Source of the DNA: Tigriopus japonicus
Taxonomy: Eukaryota; Arthropoda; Copepoda; Harpacticoida; Harpacticidae
Assembly (NCBI GenBank): GCA_010645155.1
Contig: JAAGOF010000251.1
Coordinates: 400,190 to 464,189 of the forward strand
Length of the DNA: 64,000 nucleotides
Direction of reading: 5' to 3'
Part shown: positions 45,501 through 56,000 of the stretch, piece after piece
Position numbering within the stretch: the first letter of the stretch is position 1
Layout of the letters: every line of letters begins with the position of its first letter
Notes under the pieces: generated by a model
Told to the model about the DNA's origin: nothing
Database searches by the model: none
Seen by the model: only the letters and a program-made list of their open reading frames with translations
Program-made: the position numbers and the translations under genes

Positions 45501-48500
45501 CCTTCTTTTCATTCTATAGTGAGTTCCCGTTTTCCGAGTGAAAAGACTTTCTCACTCATTTGATCTCGAATCAAAACCAGGAGTAATCAAGTGGGTTTGC
45601 GGATAATGTTGACAAAGGAGGACCAGGCATGATGGAAGAAATATTCTGTGGTGCTGAGGAGGGGAATCGTTGTTCTTATGTACACTGGGGATAATTGGGG
45701 AAATTGAGCCCCGGTATCGAACACACCCTCTCTGCCTTCCTTTGACGAATGCTTTTTGGACAGTGGTTTGGGAAACTATGGCAATAAGGTGCTCCATGGT
45801 AATGGAACGCCCATGAAAGGGAAACTAATCCAACCTGAGCTTCTTTTCGAATCAATACGAGGAATCCCTATCAATGACAATTTATCTCTCTGTCCTCAGT
45901 AATCCCCAGTTACATTACTTCAATGGTCAGTGAATCAAAATAAGTAATACGTGATCTAGCAGGTAATCAGATTGATCAATGACGGAAGTAGAGTTTCAAA
46001 ACTATTTGACGAACCGAAAAAGTCATGCGGGCGATCTCTGAGAAGTTTAAGAACAAGAAAAAAAAGTTTCTTTTTAACACCGGATTTCTCATTTCCGGAC
46101 CTTGCACGAGTTCATTTCCGAGGTCCTTTGAACAACTTAAGTGGACGGGTCCAAATCAGTGAGGTGCATTAGTATTTGATTAAAACATTTCCACATTTGT
46201 TCCTATGGGAAACGACAACAAGGAACTCTTGGTCTTGGTGCCTTTATCATTAGAGAGTGACAAAAATATTGTTCGAGGTCGAGCGCCAAAATTTCATGAC
46301 GAACTCACACACCAAAAAGAGCCAAGAGCCAAGTTCATCTTCTTGGAGAAAGAGGACACACACAATGGAAAGATCGAGACACAGATCATCATGTTCCACT
46401 GCGGAAATTGCTTCGAGTCGCCATCTCACCTAAAATGACCCAAGTTTCTTGAACCTGAAGGTCAAGAAGATGGGAGGAACCTGTGGGCTCGAAAAGTGTT
46501 TTCGAGTCGGATCTATGGCTCATTCACGCCTCTTCTCAATACGAAGTGAAGTGGAACAGAGATTGGCTGGATTGGTGGGCCACTTTCGAGCTTCGAAACA
46601 GTGGAGCAAATCATCAACGGAAAACTAGCCATAAAAAGTGGAACACGTAATGAAAAATGGTCAAAAATTGGGGAAGAAAAATCTAGACACAAGAAAGAAC
46701 GACGGACGCACAATGGTTTGGCTACTAGCTCGTTTGACCACCTTAATGATAGATGCTGGGAGATGGAAGAATTGGAATTTTGCAGGCAGACCACGTTCCA
46801 ACAATTGTTCCAATTGGTGAAGGTCAGTGAAACATGAAAATGAGGCTCTCCGAGTTAGGTCAGTGCGGCAGTAAGGAGTCCACTAACCCATTTCTGAGCT
46901 CGTATTTGAAGTTGTTTTGGGGTCATGTTGATCCAATTGCTCAGGTATAGCACGCCCTTAAGCACACCTTACTTGGAATGGTCAAACACACTTTGAGCTA
47001 ATCCAAGAATGAGGCAAACACACCTTGAAGTTGTTGGACTAGAGATTTCCACTTGAGGGAAAACAAGGAACAAGAAGCGGAGAATCAAGAGAAAACCAGA
47101 TGGAACCATTAGAAACCCCAGATTTAGAGCCAAACCACGGGTGCAAAAAAGTGGGGGCTCTCTCTGCTTTTTGTGTCAGAATTTCGAAGATACTTCGCTT
47201 TTACCTTAAGTGAATATCGGCGTGTTCTCTATTCAAACAAAATATTCCAGTATCCCCCCTACACGAACGACTGAGACATTCAAGGGGAACTGGATTCCCT
47301 TTATACAATTCCAAGAAAAAATCCAATATTCATAAACAAGGGGAATACCTAATTGAATGGTATTCAAGAAGCTCTACAATCTACATGTATGAGCTTCATT
47401 TTGGGGGAACGCTCACGCGTTCTTTCTTGTGTTCGGGGCAAATAAGACGTGAAAGAAAGTACCACTGTTGAGAAGCAAGCAGATTCTTTTGTCATTGTGC
47501 CATATATTCAATTGGAACCCTCGATCCGCGATGAAACAGCTCCACTTACCCTGTTCATAATGAGGTCAAGTTTGAGTTGCTGGAATCCAATTTTGAGTTT
47601 TTCACCCAAGAAGCTGGAAAATTTGCGCACTTTTTAACCTTACCCGCTTCCAAAAGTTAGTCTTTCGAGTCGTCCAATGGGAACCCCAGGTTTGGCTGTC
47701 GCCGTTTGAATGCAAGGCCCATTACTTTCCATTGAAGGTGGGAAACTCGTTCCATCTGGAAATCCTTCCATTCAAACTTCAATCCCTAGATTTGCGCCTC
47801 TCCATCCTTGAACTCATTACTTCTAATGTTTCACCCTAGGTTTTCATGGGAACACTGAAATATTTCCTGAACCAATGCATGATTACCCATACGGGCAGGT
47901 AGGTACCCAGTATGTATATGGACTTGAATTGCCAAGATGGATTCAGGGGGAAAACTCTGGCAATGGTTCTTGTCCAGGCTCATTTGGGCAAATATATCGT
48001 GTGTGAGCCACAAGATGGATCTCAGCTTTGGTGTGCCCAACCTTTGCTGAGAGTGTCAAATGTCCTTTTGCATGCAGTGACCTATTTTGCATTGGCCAAA
48101 TCGAAGCCCAATTGGAACAAGAGAAGGTTCCCAATCCAGCGACGTATTTGGTGGAGAAACAGGGAAGACGGGGAACCAAGGGAACAACGAAGCAAAGTGT
48201 TCCAAGAGTGTGCGGAGAACGTTCACAAGAGGGAACAACGAAGACGAAGAAGAAGAACGGATTCGCATCTTTTCGCTCGTTCTTCTTCGTTCCAATCCCA
48301 AGAATGAATCCTTGTTCCAACGTCCGTATCCAAAGGGGGGCTTTGGTGGGTTGCAGTGGATCACCCATAGTTGAGAGCGAGGAAGAGGGTGACTGATTAT
48401 GAGCTCAAGTTGGAACACGGGATCACTTTGGCTATTCTTGAGTTTTCCAATAAGTTTTGGGGAGGGATGAAAATGAAATGGGATTTAAATACAAAAGTGG

Positions 48501-50470
48501 ATCCTGCCAGTCAAGATTGCCTGAACCCATGTCTGGGCTTGTGGTGTGAGAAGGTTGCGACAAGTCCCAAGGTCCAAAATCCATTCATCAAGTGAGTAAT
48601 CCAAATGGCTTTGGACCTCTTGACTCAAAGGACATGGCAATCTATAAATAAGTCGTCCAAACTCGTCTCTTAAGGCCATATGTTTTGTGTTTGGAGATCC
48701 ATGCTTGAAGCATACTTCATCAATTGACTTCCATCCATTTTGCGTATCTTAAACGTTTTCAGGCCTCTAAAACGACGCCATACGAATGCCAGCTTCTGTG
48801 TATTAAATGCTTAACCTAAAATTCGGTAAGAAATGCTCTAGCAGGCTTAAAATACGCTTGAAGTCAATAATGGAAGCATGCTTGCAGCACGCCTTGGTGC
48901 ACGCAAAACATATGAGCTTTAATATCCTGTCAATGGGAATTGTGTCACCAATGACCATGAACACCATGGCAATTGACCTTTAATGGTCCATTCAAATAAT
49001 CATACAGCAAGGGTCTCGTCATCGATAGAGGTCTAAAGAGTATGTACATACAGGAATGCAGGAAAAGAGACCATGAGACAAGAAGTGGAACACAGTGGAC
49101 CATTGGAACATCCACGAGAACAAGTGAGGGCACGTTCGTTTGAAGAATTATCCCTTTCGGAATAAAGACCGACGACTGCCAGGGCCCAAGTGCCAAGTAT
49201 TCCAAATATTTCAACCCATTCATATTGGAACCAACCCTTTGATCAAAACAGCCTCAGCGGGAAATCAGAAACTTAGTGTGGAAATACAACGTCAAACCTT
49301 GAAGGTCACAATGGAACGAACGCGTGCAAAATGTAGAAAGTCAAATTTGAAACTCTCAAGATCTCAAAAGCAGGAAGGGATTCGAGAGCGTTGAAGAATT
49401 ATCATTACACGATATTTGACATGCTTCAATCCTCCCCTGGTACAAAGGCGAAAGGTTGGGGAAAGTTTAGCCAGAAAATTGGGGCTTCTCAAATTCGCGG
49501 ATTCAACAAGGAGCCCCCTGTTCCAAACATCGAAGAGTGATGGGAAACTTTACTCGTCGACGACTCGCTCTTTCTCGTACTTTGACTACCTCGGGAATTC
49601 GGATACATGTGGGAGTGAGTCTGTGTGTGTGGATATATATTGTTCCAGTCTCTAAATATTGTGCTTCCAAGCAGCAACGGGAACAGACCTTGCTATAGCT
49701 TGTACGAGTTCCGAGGATGAATGTATTGGTTAACATCTCCTACATGAGTCCACAATTTGTTCTCAAGGTTAGACTTGCCAATGGATGAAGATAAAGTCAG
49801 ACATCCAATAGACACCCACACACAAGCAGCCTTCGACAAGGCCCCCGAGGATCAGTGGGTGATATGCTGAGGAAAAAAGATAATATTCAGGATTCCTTAG
49901 GCTTTTCTCTCATTCCTCCCTGACCTCTTTTGATCCCTCCAAAAAAATCCTTGGACCATTAGAAATGGAACGCTGGAATTCCTGGATTCGTACTTCTGTA
50001 AGTCATATTAACATCACATTCACCCAAAATGAGCCGGAATGAATTGAACGAACTTGGTCTGTATTTAAAAAAAACTCTGTTGGCCTTCAAATGTTCATAT
50101 GTGCAGGTTCCAGATTAGAGTGCTCCCTGAAATTGCTCGGGCCAATGGCGGTGAAAAGTCTTGTAGTGTCTATATCTGATAAGTATTTTGGCTCCATTAG
50201 ACGAGCTGAGCTCACCACAGCGATCGCACTTGGTGGACGAAAGTGGTAATGATCCTCCCATTGGAGTCTTCCAAGAGAGAAAGCGAGAATCGAAAGTAAG
50301 CGAGAAGAGAAGTCCCTCAGGGGGAAAAACAAAGGTCGTTTTCGGTAGAACGGAATAATAAACATGGACGGATGGGAAAGGTCAAATAGAGTGAGCGGCG
50401 GGCGGCCTTCTGGTCCACTTCTACAGTATCTCTCCAACTCGACCAATAATAACCAACCATCTCTTCTTAC
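39504..50470. other. Intron between exons 2 and 3 (about 11 kb)
   Basis: The largest intron, with GT-AG ends. It contains half of a foldback element at 42648-42907 and a stretch at 48113-48419 very rich in GGAAC/GTTCC. Several frames above 100 codons exist on both strands around 47.9-48.4 kb, but they overlap one another and show no domain, so they are not called as genes. Confidence 0.6.
42648..42907. mobile_element. Foldback miniature element, copy 5 (right half only)
   Basis: Starts near the central hairpin (tgagctagccctcttctgc... acaaaaggggagagctcattt) and continues through the right arm (cacttcggcatttgattgagtcg, aagtctcatttg, gcaagcctcatcgtccc) to an eroded end near atgcagtggtcctc. The left arm is missing, so this copy cannot fold along its length. 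It is an old truncated insertion in an intron. Confidence 0.7.
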
Positions 50471-50674
50471 CTAGGATTTCCAGCGTGTGTGTGATCAGGA
50501 TCGGCTCACCCATCATGGATATTTTACACGTGTAGTCACCAGCATCTTGTGAGCGAATGGAGGAGATCTGCAGATTGTGCTTGGACACCAAGTGAAACCG
50601 TGGATCCGGAGTCACCATCAGACTTTGGGCTGTCAGGACATCGTCGCCCTTTTGCCAAACTTGGACGTAGGTTC
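50471..50674 (-). CDS. klg-like: Adhesion gene exon 2: second half of Ig domain 1
   Basis: The acceptor tacccgtttcag is followed by GA, completing the Gly codon of exon 1 (phase 1). The donor CTAG|GTAAGA is in phase 1. It encodes TYVQVWQKGDDVLTAQSL, then MVTPDPRFHLVSKHNLQISS and QDAGDYTCKIS. The VW of the C strand and the D-A-G-D-Y-T-C of the F strand are clear, and the exon ends HTLEIL, the G strand leading to Ig2. The sequence V-L-T-A...V-T-x-D-P-R-F is the hallmark of Ig1 in klingon and related proteins. Confidence 0.94.
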
Positions 50675-51048
50675 CTGAAACGGGTAAACTCTTTTAGGGC
50701 CAGATTTTTGCCCAAACGTCCGGAATGCCCATCAAGTCGTATAAACTCCAGGTCAGTGATGTCCGTTTACGACATCCTTCTTGACTCGGTTATGGACTCT
50801 AAAGAAGGTCTTATTTCGCCCACTCCAATCTTAAAGATTGATTCAAGGAAGAACGAACCCCCCTCTTGGAACGACTTCTGTAGGGGTCCATTTTTCCAAT
50901 TAGTGGTTGATTACCGCAACTTTCCAGTCCAATATCTGGTCAAGATGATATTTGTAAAATGAGATCTGAATGACTCCACCCCTCGTCTCAATATAGATTT
51001 CCTATTAACTCCCATGAAACATTCATCATAACGAAGAGAGGCTCTTAC
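50675..51048. other. Intron between exons 1 and 2
   Basis: 374 bp with GTAAGA donor and TTTCAG acceptor; the shortest intron found in this gene. Confidence 0.85.
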
Positions 51049-51228
51049 CAAGATTCTGGATTTCACACGGCAAAGTAACTTTCTCTCCCACCGCAGCTCG
51101 AATTGTTTCCCCTCGACTGATTATGCTCGGTAGTGGTCGATGAAACAATTCATGTGCACTTTTCGGAGGTTTGTCCATCACCAATCCTGAGGAGGCTGGA
51201 AAATCACCATTGAATTCATAGCTCGAAC
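51049..51228 (-). CDS. klg-like: Adhesion gene exon 1 of those found: linker and first half of Ig domain 1
   Basis: The acceptor ttttctgttccag is followed by GT, so one base of a Gly codon comes from an upstream exon (phase 1). The donor CTTG|GTAAGA is in phase 1. It encodes a Pro/Ser-rich linker (SSYEFNGDFPASSGLVMD) and then RAAVGEKVTLPCEIQNLG, the A'-B strands of Ig1 with the first conserved cysteine. There is no signal peptide or suitable start in this exon, so at least one 5' exon is missing. An in-frame ATG within the exon is not a credible start because it would remove any secretion signal. Confidence 0.9.
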
Positions 51229-51641
51229 CTGGAACAGAAAATCGAGACACTTGAACATTCCCTTTCACCATTGAAAAACAAGACAAGTGCCACTTGAAAA
51301 CGTCTTTCAATAAACAATAACCCAGATTCCCCCTTCTTTTGGCTCGAGGTTGTTATGGTGGGTGCTCGTAGACGAAATCTCAATCCAATCTCGAGAACAA
51401 ACCCTTGAATCAAATATACAAATTCAGGTTGGTTTCCCCGGCCAAACTTTTGATCCCGTTCCATTGTTCTAACCCCACCGAGTTATCCATAACGCTTCCG
51501 CCTGGAAATTGTCCACCCGGGGTCAATATCGGGGATGTGAGCATGACTATCACCAATATCAATGGCGATGGAATGGGACTTGGCCATAAACAAACCAACG
51601 AGGTAGTCAGACAGAATAGTCCCAGCAAATCGAGCGAATCA

Positions 51642-51666
51642 CAACCAACCAACCAACCAACCAACC
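51642..51666. repeat. (CCAA)n microsatellite
   Basis: Six tandem CCAA units about 0.4 kb upstream of the first adhesion-gene exon found. Confidence 0.85.
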
Positions 51667-52836
51667 CTTGTCTGTTCTTTTGGTGCCTTAGGCAGAGCAA
51701 ACGAGAGTAAATCCCCTTCTTATGATGACATCAACCCTCCCTTCAACCTGACAATTCCATATTTTATGGGAAGCTCAGCGAATATTCGCTTTGTGTCCCT
51801 TCTGAAACGGAGACAGTTTTATGGGAAAACGGTTTTGATCTAAACCAATTTCTACCAACGAGATATCAACCACAATTGGATTCAGTCCAACCATTTTTAA
51901 ACGTCATTTGTAAGGGGCAGATTTTCAGTCGGTGTAAATGGCAAAAAGAGTTAGCTTTTTGTTCAGTTTTTATGGTCAAACAGTTGGGAAAACGCTGAAA
52001 TAATTTGAGAGTCTTGTATTCCCACACAATTAAAACATCACATTTTCGGCAATTGGTTGGCATTTTAAAGAATCTGAAAGGACAAATTTCAAAACTGAAC
52101 ACTTTTTTTGTGGAGATTTTTGCTTAAAAACCATTGCTGAGTTCAAGAGCCGTTCGTAGGCAATTTTATGTTGATTTGATTTGCAAAGTTGGGATCAGGT
52201 GCTCTTTTGAACATTTTTTTCTTTTTTTTTTCTTGCAAAAAGATTTTTTTTGTTCTTGGAGAAGCTCAAATTTTTAACACGCTAAATATGATCAAAGCTA
52301 TAAAAATGTGTTCATGAAGTTTGAAAGAATTGTTTGTTGAAAAGGTTTTTACGCGTAAAACTTTTAATCTAGACGCAAAGACTAGACCTGACTTATATTA
52401 AGTTAGAAAACAGAAGTTGTTCTGCTTACTTTTCTTGGTCAGAAACTTATTTCATAGTGTTTTGGAATTCCCAAACAAACTTGATATGATATTATTTTCA
52501 GTACCTTGGTTAAAGATTGAAATTTCTGAGAGAATGTCCGAAATATTAAAAAATGGTCACAGTCGTAATGTAGTTCAAATTGTCGAGAACGCAAGAGCAT
52601 TTAAAAGCCAACATTTTAAAAATAATAATGTATTTCTACGCTCCTTAATTCGCGAAAATCGTTGCAAGTAGCCTGTTTAGGGTTGCCAATTAGGCGTAGT
52701 TGAAGCGGAAAGTGCGAGATTGGAAAGTAGTACATGCCCGATCGTAAATCATTGGACCCGTCCACTCACTTCTCTCCTGGCTTCACATTCTCAAGAGGAA
52801 AATATTTTCTACTTATCCTAGGTGGCCGAGACATCC

Positions 52837-53082
52837 TTAGAGGTCAAGTTGTCGCAATCCAAGACCATATTTCATATTCAAGGCCTTTCCTAGCAACGAG
52901 GGAAATGGCTTAAATTCTTTCGTCTCGACCAGGAGAACCAAGAGGTCGGCCTTATCTTCACTGACCACGCCAAGTTCTCGGAAAAAGACCGGTTTTTGGT
53001 GCATTGGCCCTGCTTTGCATTTGCCCCCCAAAAGACTTTTCAGTATTTTGACCTGAGTTCTCACCATCGACACCCCTGCCAA
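52837..53082 (-). CDS. Unrecognised small frame, 81 codons
   Basis: ATG to TAA, with a balanced protein-like composition that includes the ordered charged/hydrophobic pattern KPVFFRELGVVSEDKADLLV and LVETKEFKPFP. No signal peptide or known domain is seen. It lies upstream of the adhesion gene on the same strand but has no splice site that would join it in phase. It may be an exon of another gene, a retrocopy fragment or chance. Confidence 0.2.
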   Translation of the reverse strand: MAGVSMVRTQVKILKSLLGGKCKAGPMHQKPVFFRELGVVSEDKADLLVLLVETKEFKPFPSLLGKALNMKYGLGLRQLDL

Positions 53083-56000
53083 TTACGTCCGTTAACTAGC
53101 AAGTAAAATTGGCCTTTTCACTTTTTCCGATGTTTCTATCGGAAGTAAACAACCAAAATTGAACAGTACTTCAGTAAGGTACAACAACGTTTGCGTCTCC
53201 ATCTATCTTCAATAGGTCCCATATTTTGATGGTGTGGCAAACTCAGTAGGAAGTGTGTCGTATTCTAGGCTTCAAGCAAGCGCCTTCTTTGACTTGAGCA
53301 CCCGTGTAAAAAGCGGCAAATTTCGATATTGGATTTATGAATTGTGATGGAGAGCGTGCGAATGAAAATTGGATTTCCAACCATGCATGGCTTTTTTCCC
53401 AAGAACCCAGAGTCTGTTTTCTCCTCGCTCGCTTTCTCTCTCAGTCAAAATATTTGTGTTTAATTATGGATCCGTCTACGCAGTTGGGCAAGTTCAAAGA
53501 ATGTTCAAATTGGATTCCAAAACCTATTTTTCTGAAGAGACTTGGACTTGACCTTGCTTTGTCGTAATATACGTGTGTGTAGCTTAAAAGTAAACCCGAG
53601 GATTTGTCCATTGTGAACGTTGCAGGTGGAGCTTTGACGACTTAAAGGAGTGGGAGTGACTTTCATGACAATCGCTTGTCGGAAATAATTGAAGCAAGAT
53701 CGATTGGCTCGTTCATTCGTTCTTTGGTCCTCGTTCACTGCAAAAGAGGAACAAGAAGAAGCCTCGAGATTCGGGAACACGCTTCTCAGCATATGGCGAA
53801 AGTTTTGGAACACGTCGACGGACTTTGATCTTCCGTGGAAACAGCTCCAGAGGATAAGGAACGTATTATTGCTATTAGGTTTCATAATTTGAGCCTGATT
53901 GGGATCTGGGTAATAAGAAATAAAGCCCCTTTCGCCATAATCACCTAACAATTGTGTGTTTGAAAAGATTGATGACACGGAGAGGATGTTGAAATACTAA
54001 TGATTGCCTTAGTTATCCACTCATCGACTGATATGGTTAGTTCAAGAGTTGTTTTTTGGGGGAATATTTGCATTTGGTTGTTCCTCCTTGGATCAATTAG
54101 GTGGGCAGAAATGCAGTAACGTGATCAAGTTGGCACGATCTTGAGGATCTAATCTGAGGTTGGATGATCTGTCCGGACAACTGGTCGCCAAACGAACAAT
54201 GATAGAGTGCAGTCAGTCATCATCGAAGGAGAAGAGGCTCTTTTTTCCTTTGCCACCCTCACAAAGCATTAATTAAGTGGAAAGGCAAAAGGTTCCAGAG
54301 TGTGGATCACTTGCACACTCATAATGGACTTTTGGGTGGGGAGGGGGATGGCTACCCAGGAATAAGAGGTATGGCGGCCTCTTCACATTTCGTCACTCGA
54401 CCATCTTGGCAGCTTGAGCCCAGAACAATTGGAACGTGGTGGAACACTGAGTGGGACCCAATTGGGGTGGAATTCTTGACAAGACGGGGAACCCTCCTCA
54501 ACATGGGACAAAAATGACTCAAGGAGCCATTGTTGGAAGTGTCAATTTACTTTGGAGGGTAATGAAATTCCTTTTGTTATCTTTCTGGGTCGCGTGATCC
54601 ACGCAACTAGGAACAAGAGCTGAAGGCATACTGGAATATCCGAGTGTTTAGTCCTATTTGAATTCGAGAATCTCAATTTGGTCCTCAATCTATCTGAAAT
54701 CCTCGCTCACTCTTTCTCCAGTTGGACTGGAAGTTTATTGGATCACTTGAGTGGTGTGTTCCCACCAGCCTGTGGTTCTACTTGGAACACTCTTTCCACC
54801 AACGGAGAAGGAAGAAGAAAAAAAGAAATTGCCCTGAGGGTTTCTTCACTAGGTTGGCTCGTTTTGCCTCACTTCTCCTTACAGAAGCGGGTGTGGGTGA
54901 TCTCTTAATTGGCTTCTTCAACGCTTTGGCACACTATAAAAAAAAGACGGTGTCGGTGTTGCACCCTTGGACCAATAATCAGTTTTACGAGCAATTGGAA
55001 ACTCTCGTTTACGTCAAATCCATTGTCATTGGGAGAAACTATCTTTTTTATCAATGTCATCAATTTGATGCTTTTTATAGTGGAAGGAGGTGCATTTTCA
55101 TGAGCACATGCATGGAGAATGAAGAGGAAGAAGAAGAAGATGATGCGATCTTTGGATCAGTTTGGGCGACGCCCTTCTTAGTACCTTCTCATGGTAATCT
55201 GGAACGCCTCTGTTCTATTGCTCCCCTTCATGCATACATTATCAGATTGTCTATTTAAATCACAAAGACAATCACGTGGATATTTATACCCTTCTCTCAC
55301 AAATTGCCCTCCTGTCAGTTTGAAAGGAATACGGAAGGGTTCAGAGATGGAAAACCGCCTCGTGAAATTGGGTCCCAAAACGAGATAAGGAGATGCCTGG
55401 AGCGAATGTCCACCATTAAAACTTGATTTCAATTTAATCACCACATTTGGACGTTCGCTTAATGCTCAATTTATGGAGATGGTTGATCTAATTCAAGGCC
55501 CACAAATCATTAGTTTCTGTCACTGAAAGTGTGAAAGGGGACGTGACTTCTTGGAACGGGTGCCCTTTTCCTTCTGAGTTTTCTTATCAGTTCCACGGCA
55601 CATTTTCATTTCCAAAAGGCCAGAAAACTCCCCCTTTTTTCGTTGTTCATCCAGCCTTTGAAATCGGGCTTTATTTTCATATTCGAACGTCTTCTCCAAG
55701 GTTCTTTTTTCTCATTTCAGAAAAAGACCATTGAAGCCGTTTCCCAAAATGGCCTTGGAGTTCCAACCATAAAGAGAGGATTTGGTTCGTTACGCGTTTC
55801 CTTATCGCAAGTAATTATCGAGCGCACGCTTGACCCCCATGGGACGATGGGGTCACTTTATTTGAAGATCTCATTCCGAAAGCGAAAGTTCCTTGTAGTA
55901 GGGTTGTCATTTTGAAATATTGACTTCAGCCAGACCTGCTCATAGGTTTGATTGTATTGATTAGATTGAGTGGTTTCCGATGGTGAAGAAGAATTGGGGG

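Larger units (their letters stand above)
18362..51228 (-). other. klg-like: Gene span: klingon/wrapper-like Ig-FN3 cell-adhesion gene (partial)
   Basis: Eight minus-strand exons with consensus splice sites and compatible phases join into 429 uninterrupted codons: Ig1, Ig2, Ig3, then fibronectin III. This is the domain order of Drosophila klingon and wrapper, GPI-anchored homophilic adhesion proteins of neurons and glia. From 5' to 3', the introns following successive exons are about 0.4, 11.0, 4.4, 2.8, 3.1, 5.5 and 4.5 kb, with phases 1, 1, 0, 1, 0, 2, 0. Each Ig and the FN3 domain is split by an intron near its middle. The signal-peptide exon (upstream of 51228) and the membrane-anchor exon (downstream of 18362) were not found, so the model is incomplete at both ends. 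Intron elements lie at 19636, 27922, 34237 and 42648. Confidence 0.85.

Noticed and set aside
47912..48418. Five overlapping frames of 95-141 codons on both strands
   Set aside because: They overlap on both strands, have no recognisable domain, and lie in a stretch biased by GGAAC and AAGA repeats that lowers stop-codon density.
51410..51700. Minus-strand frame with a hydrophobic run just upstream of the first Ig exon, a candidate signal-peptide exon
   Set aside because: The hydrophobic stretch is interrupted by prolines and lies over 40 residues from the Met. No strong donor in the required phase 1 is seen, and the frame overlaps a CCAA microsatellite.
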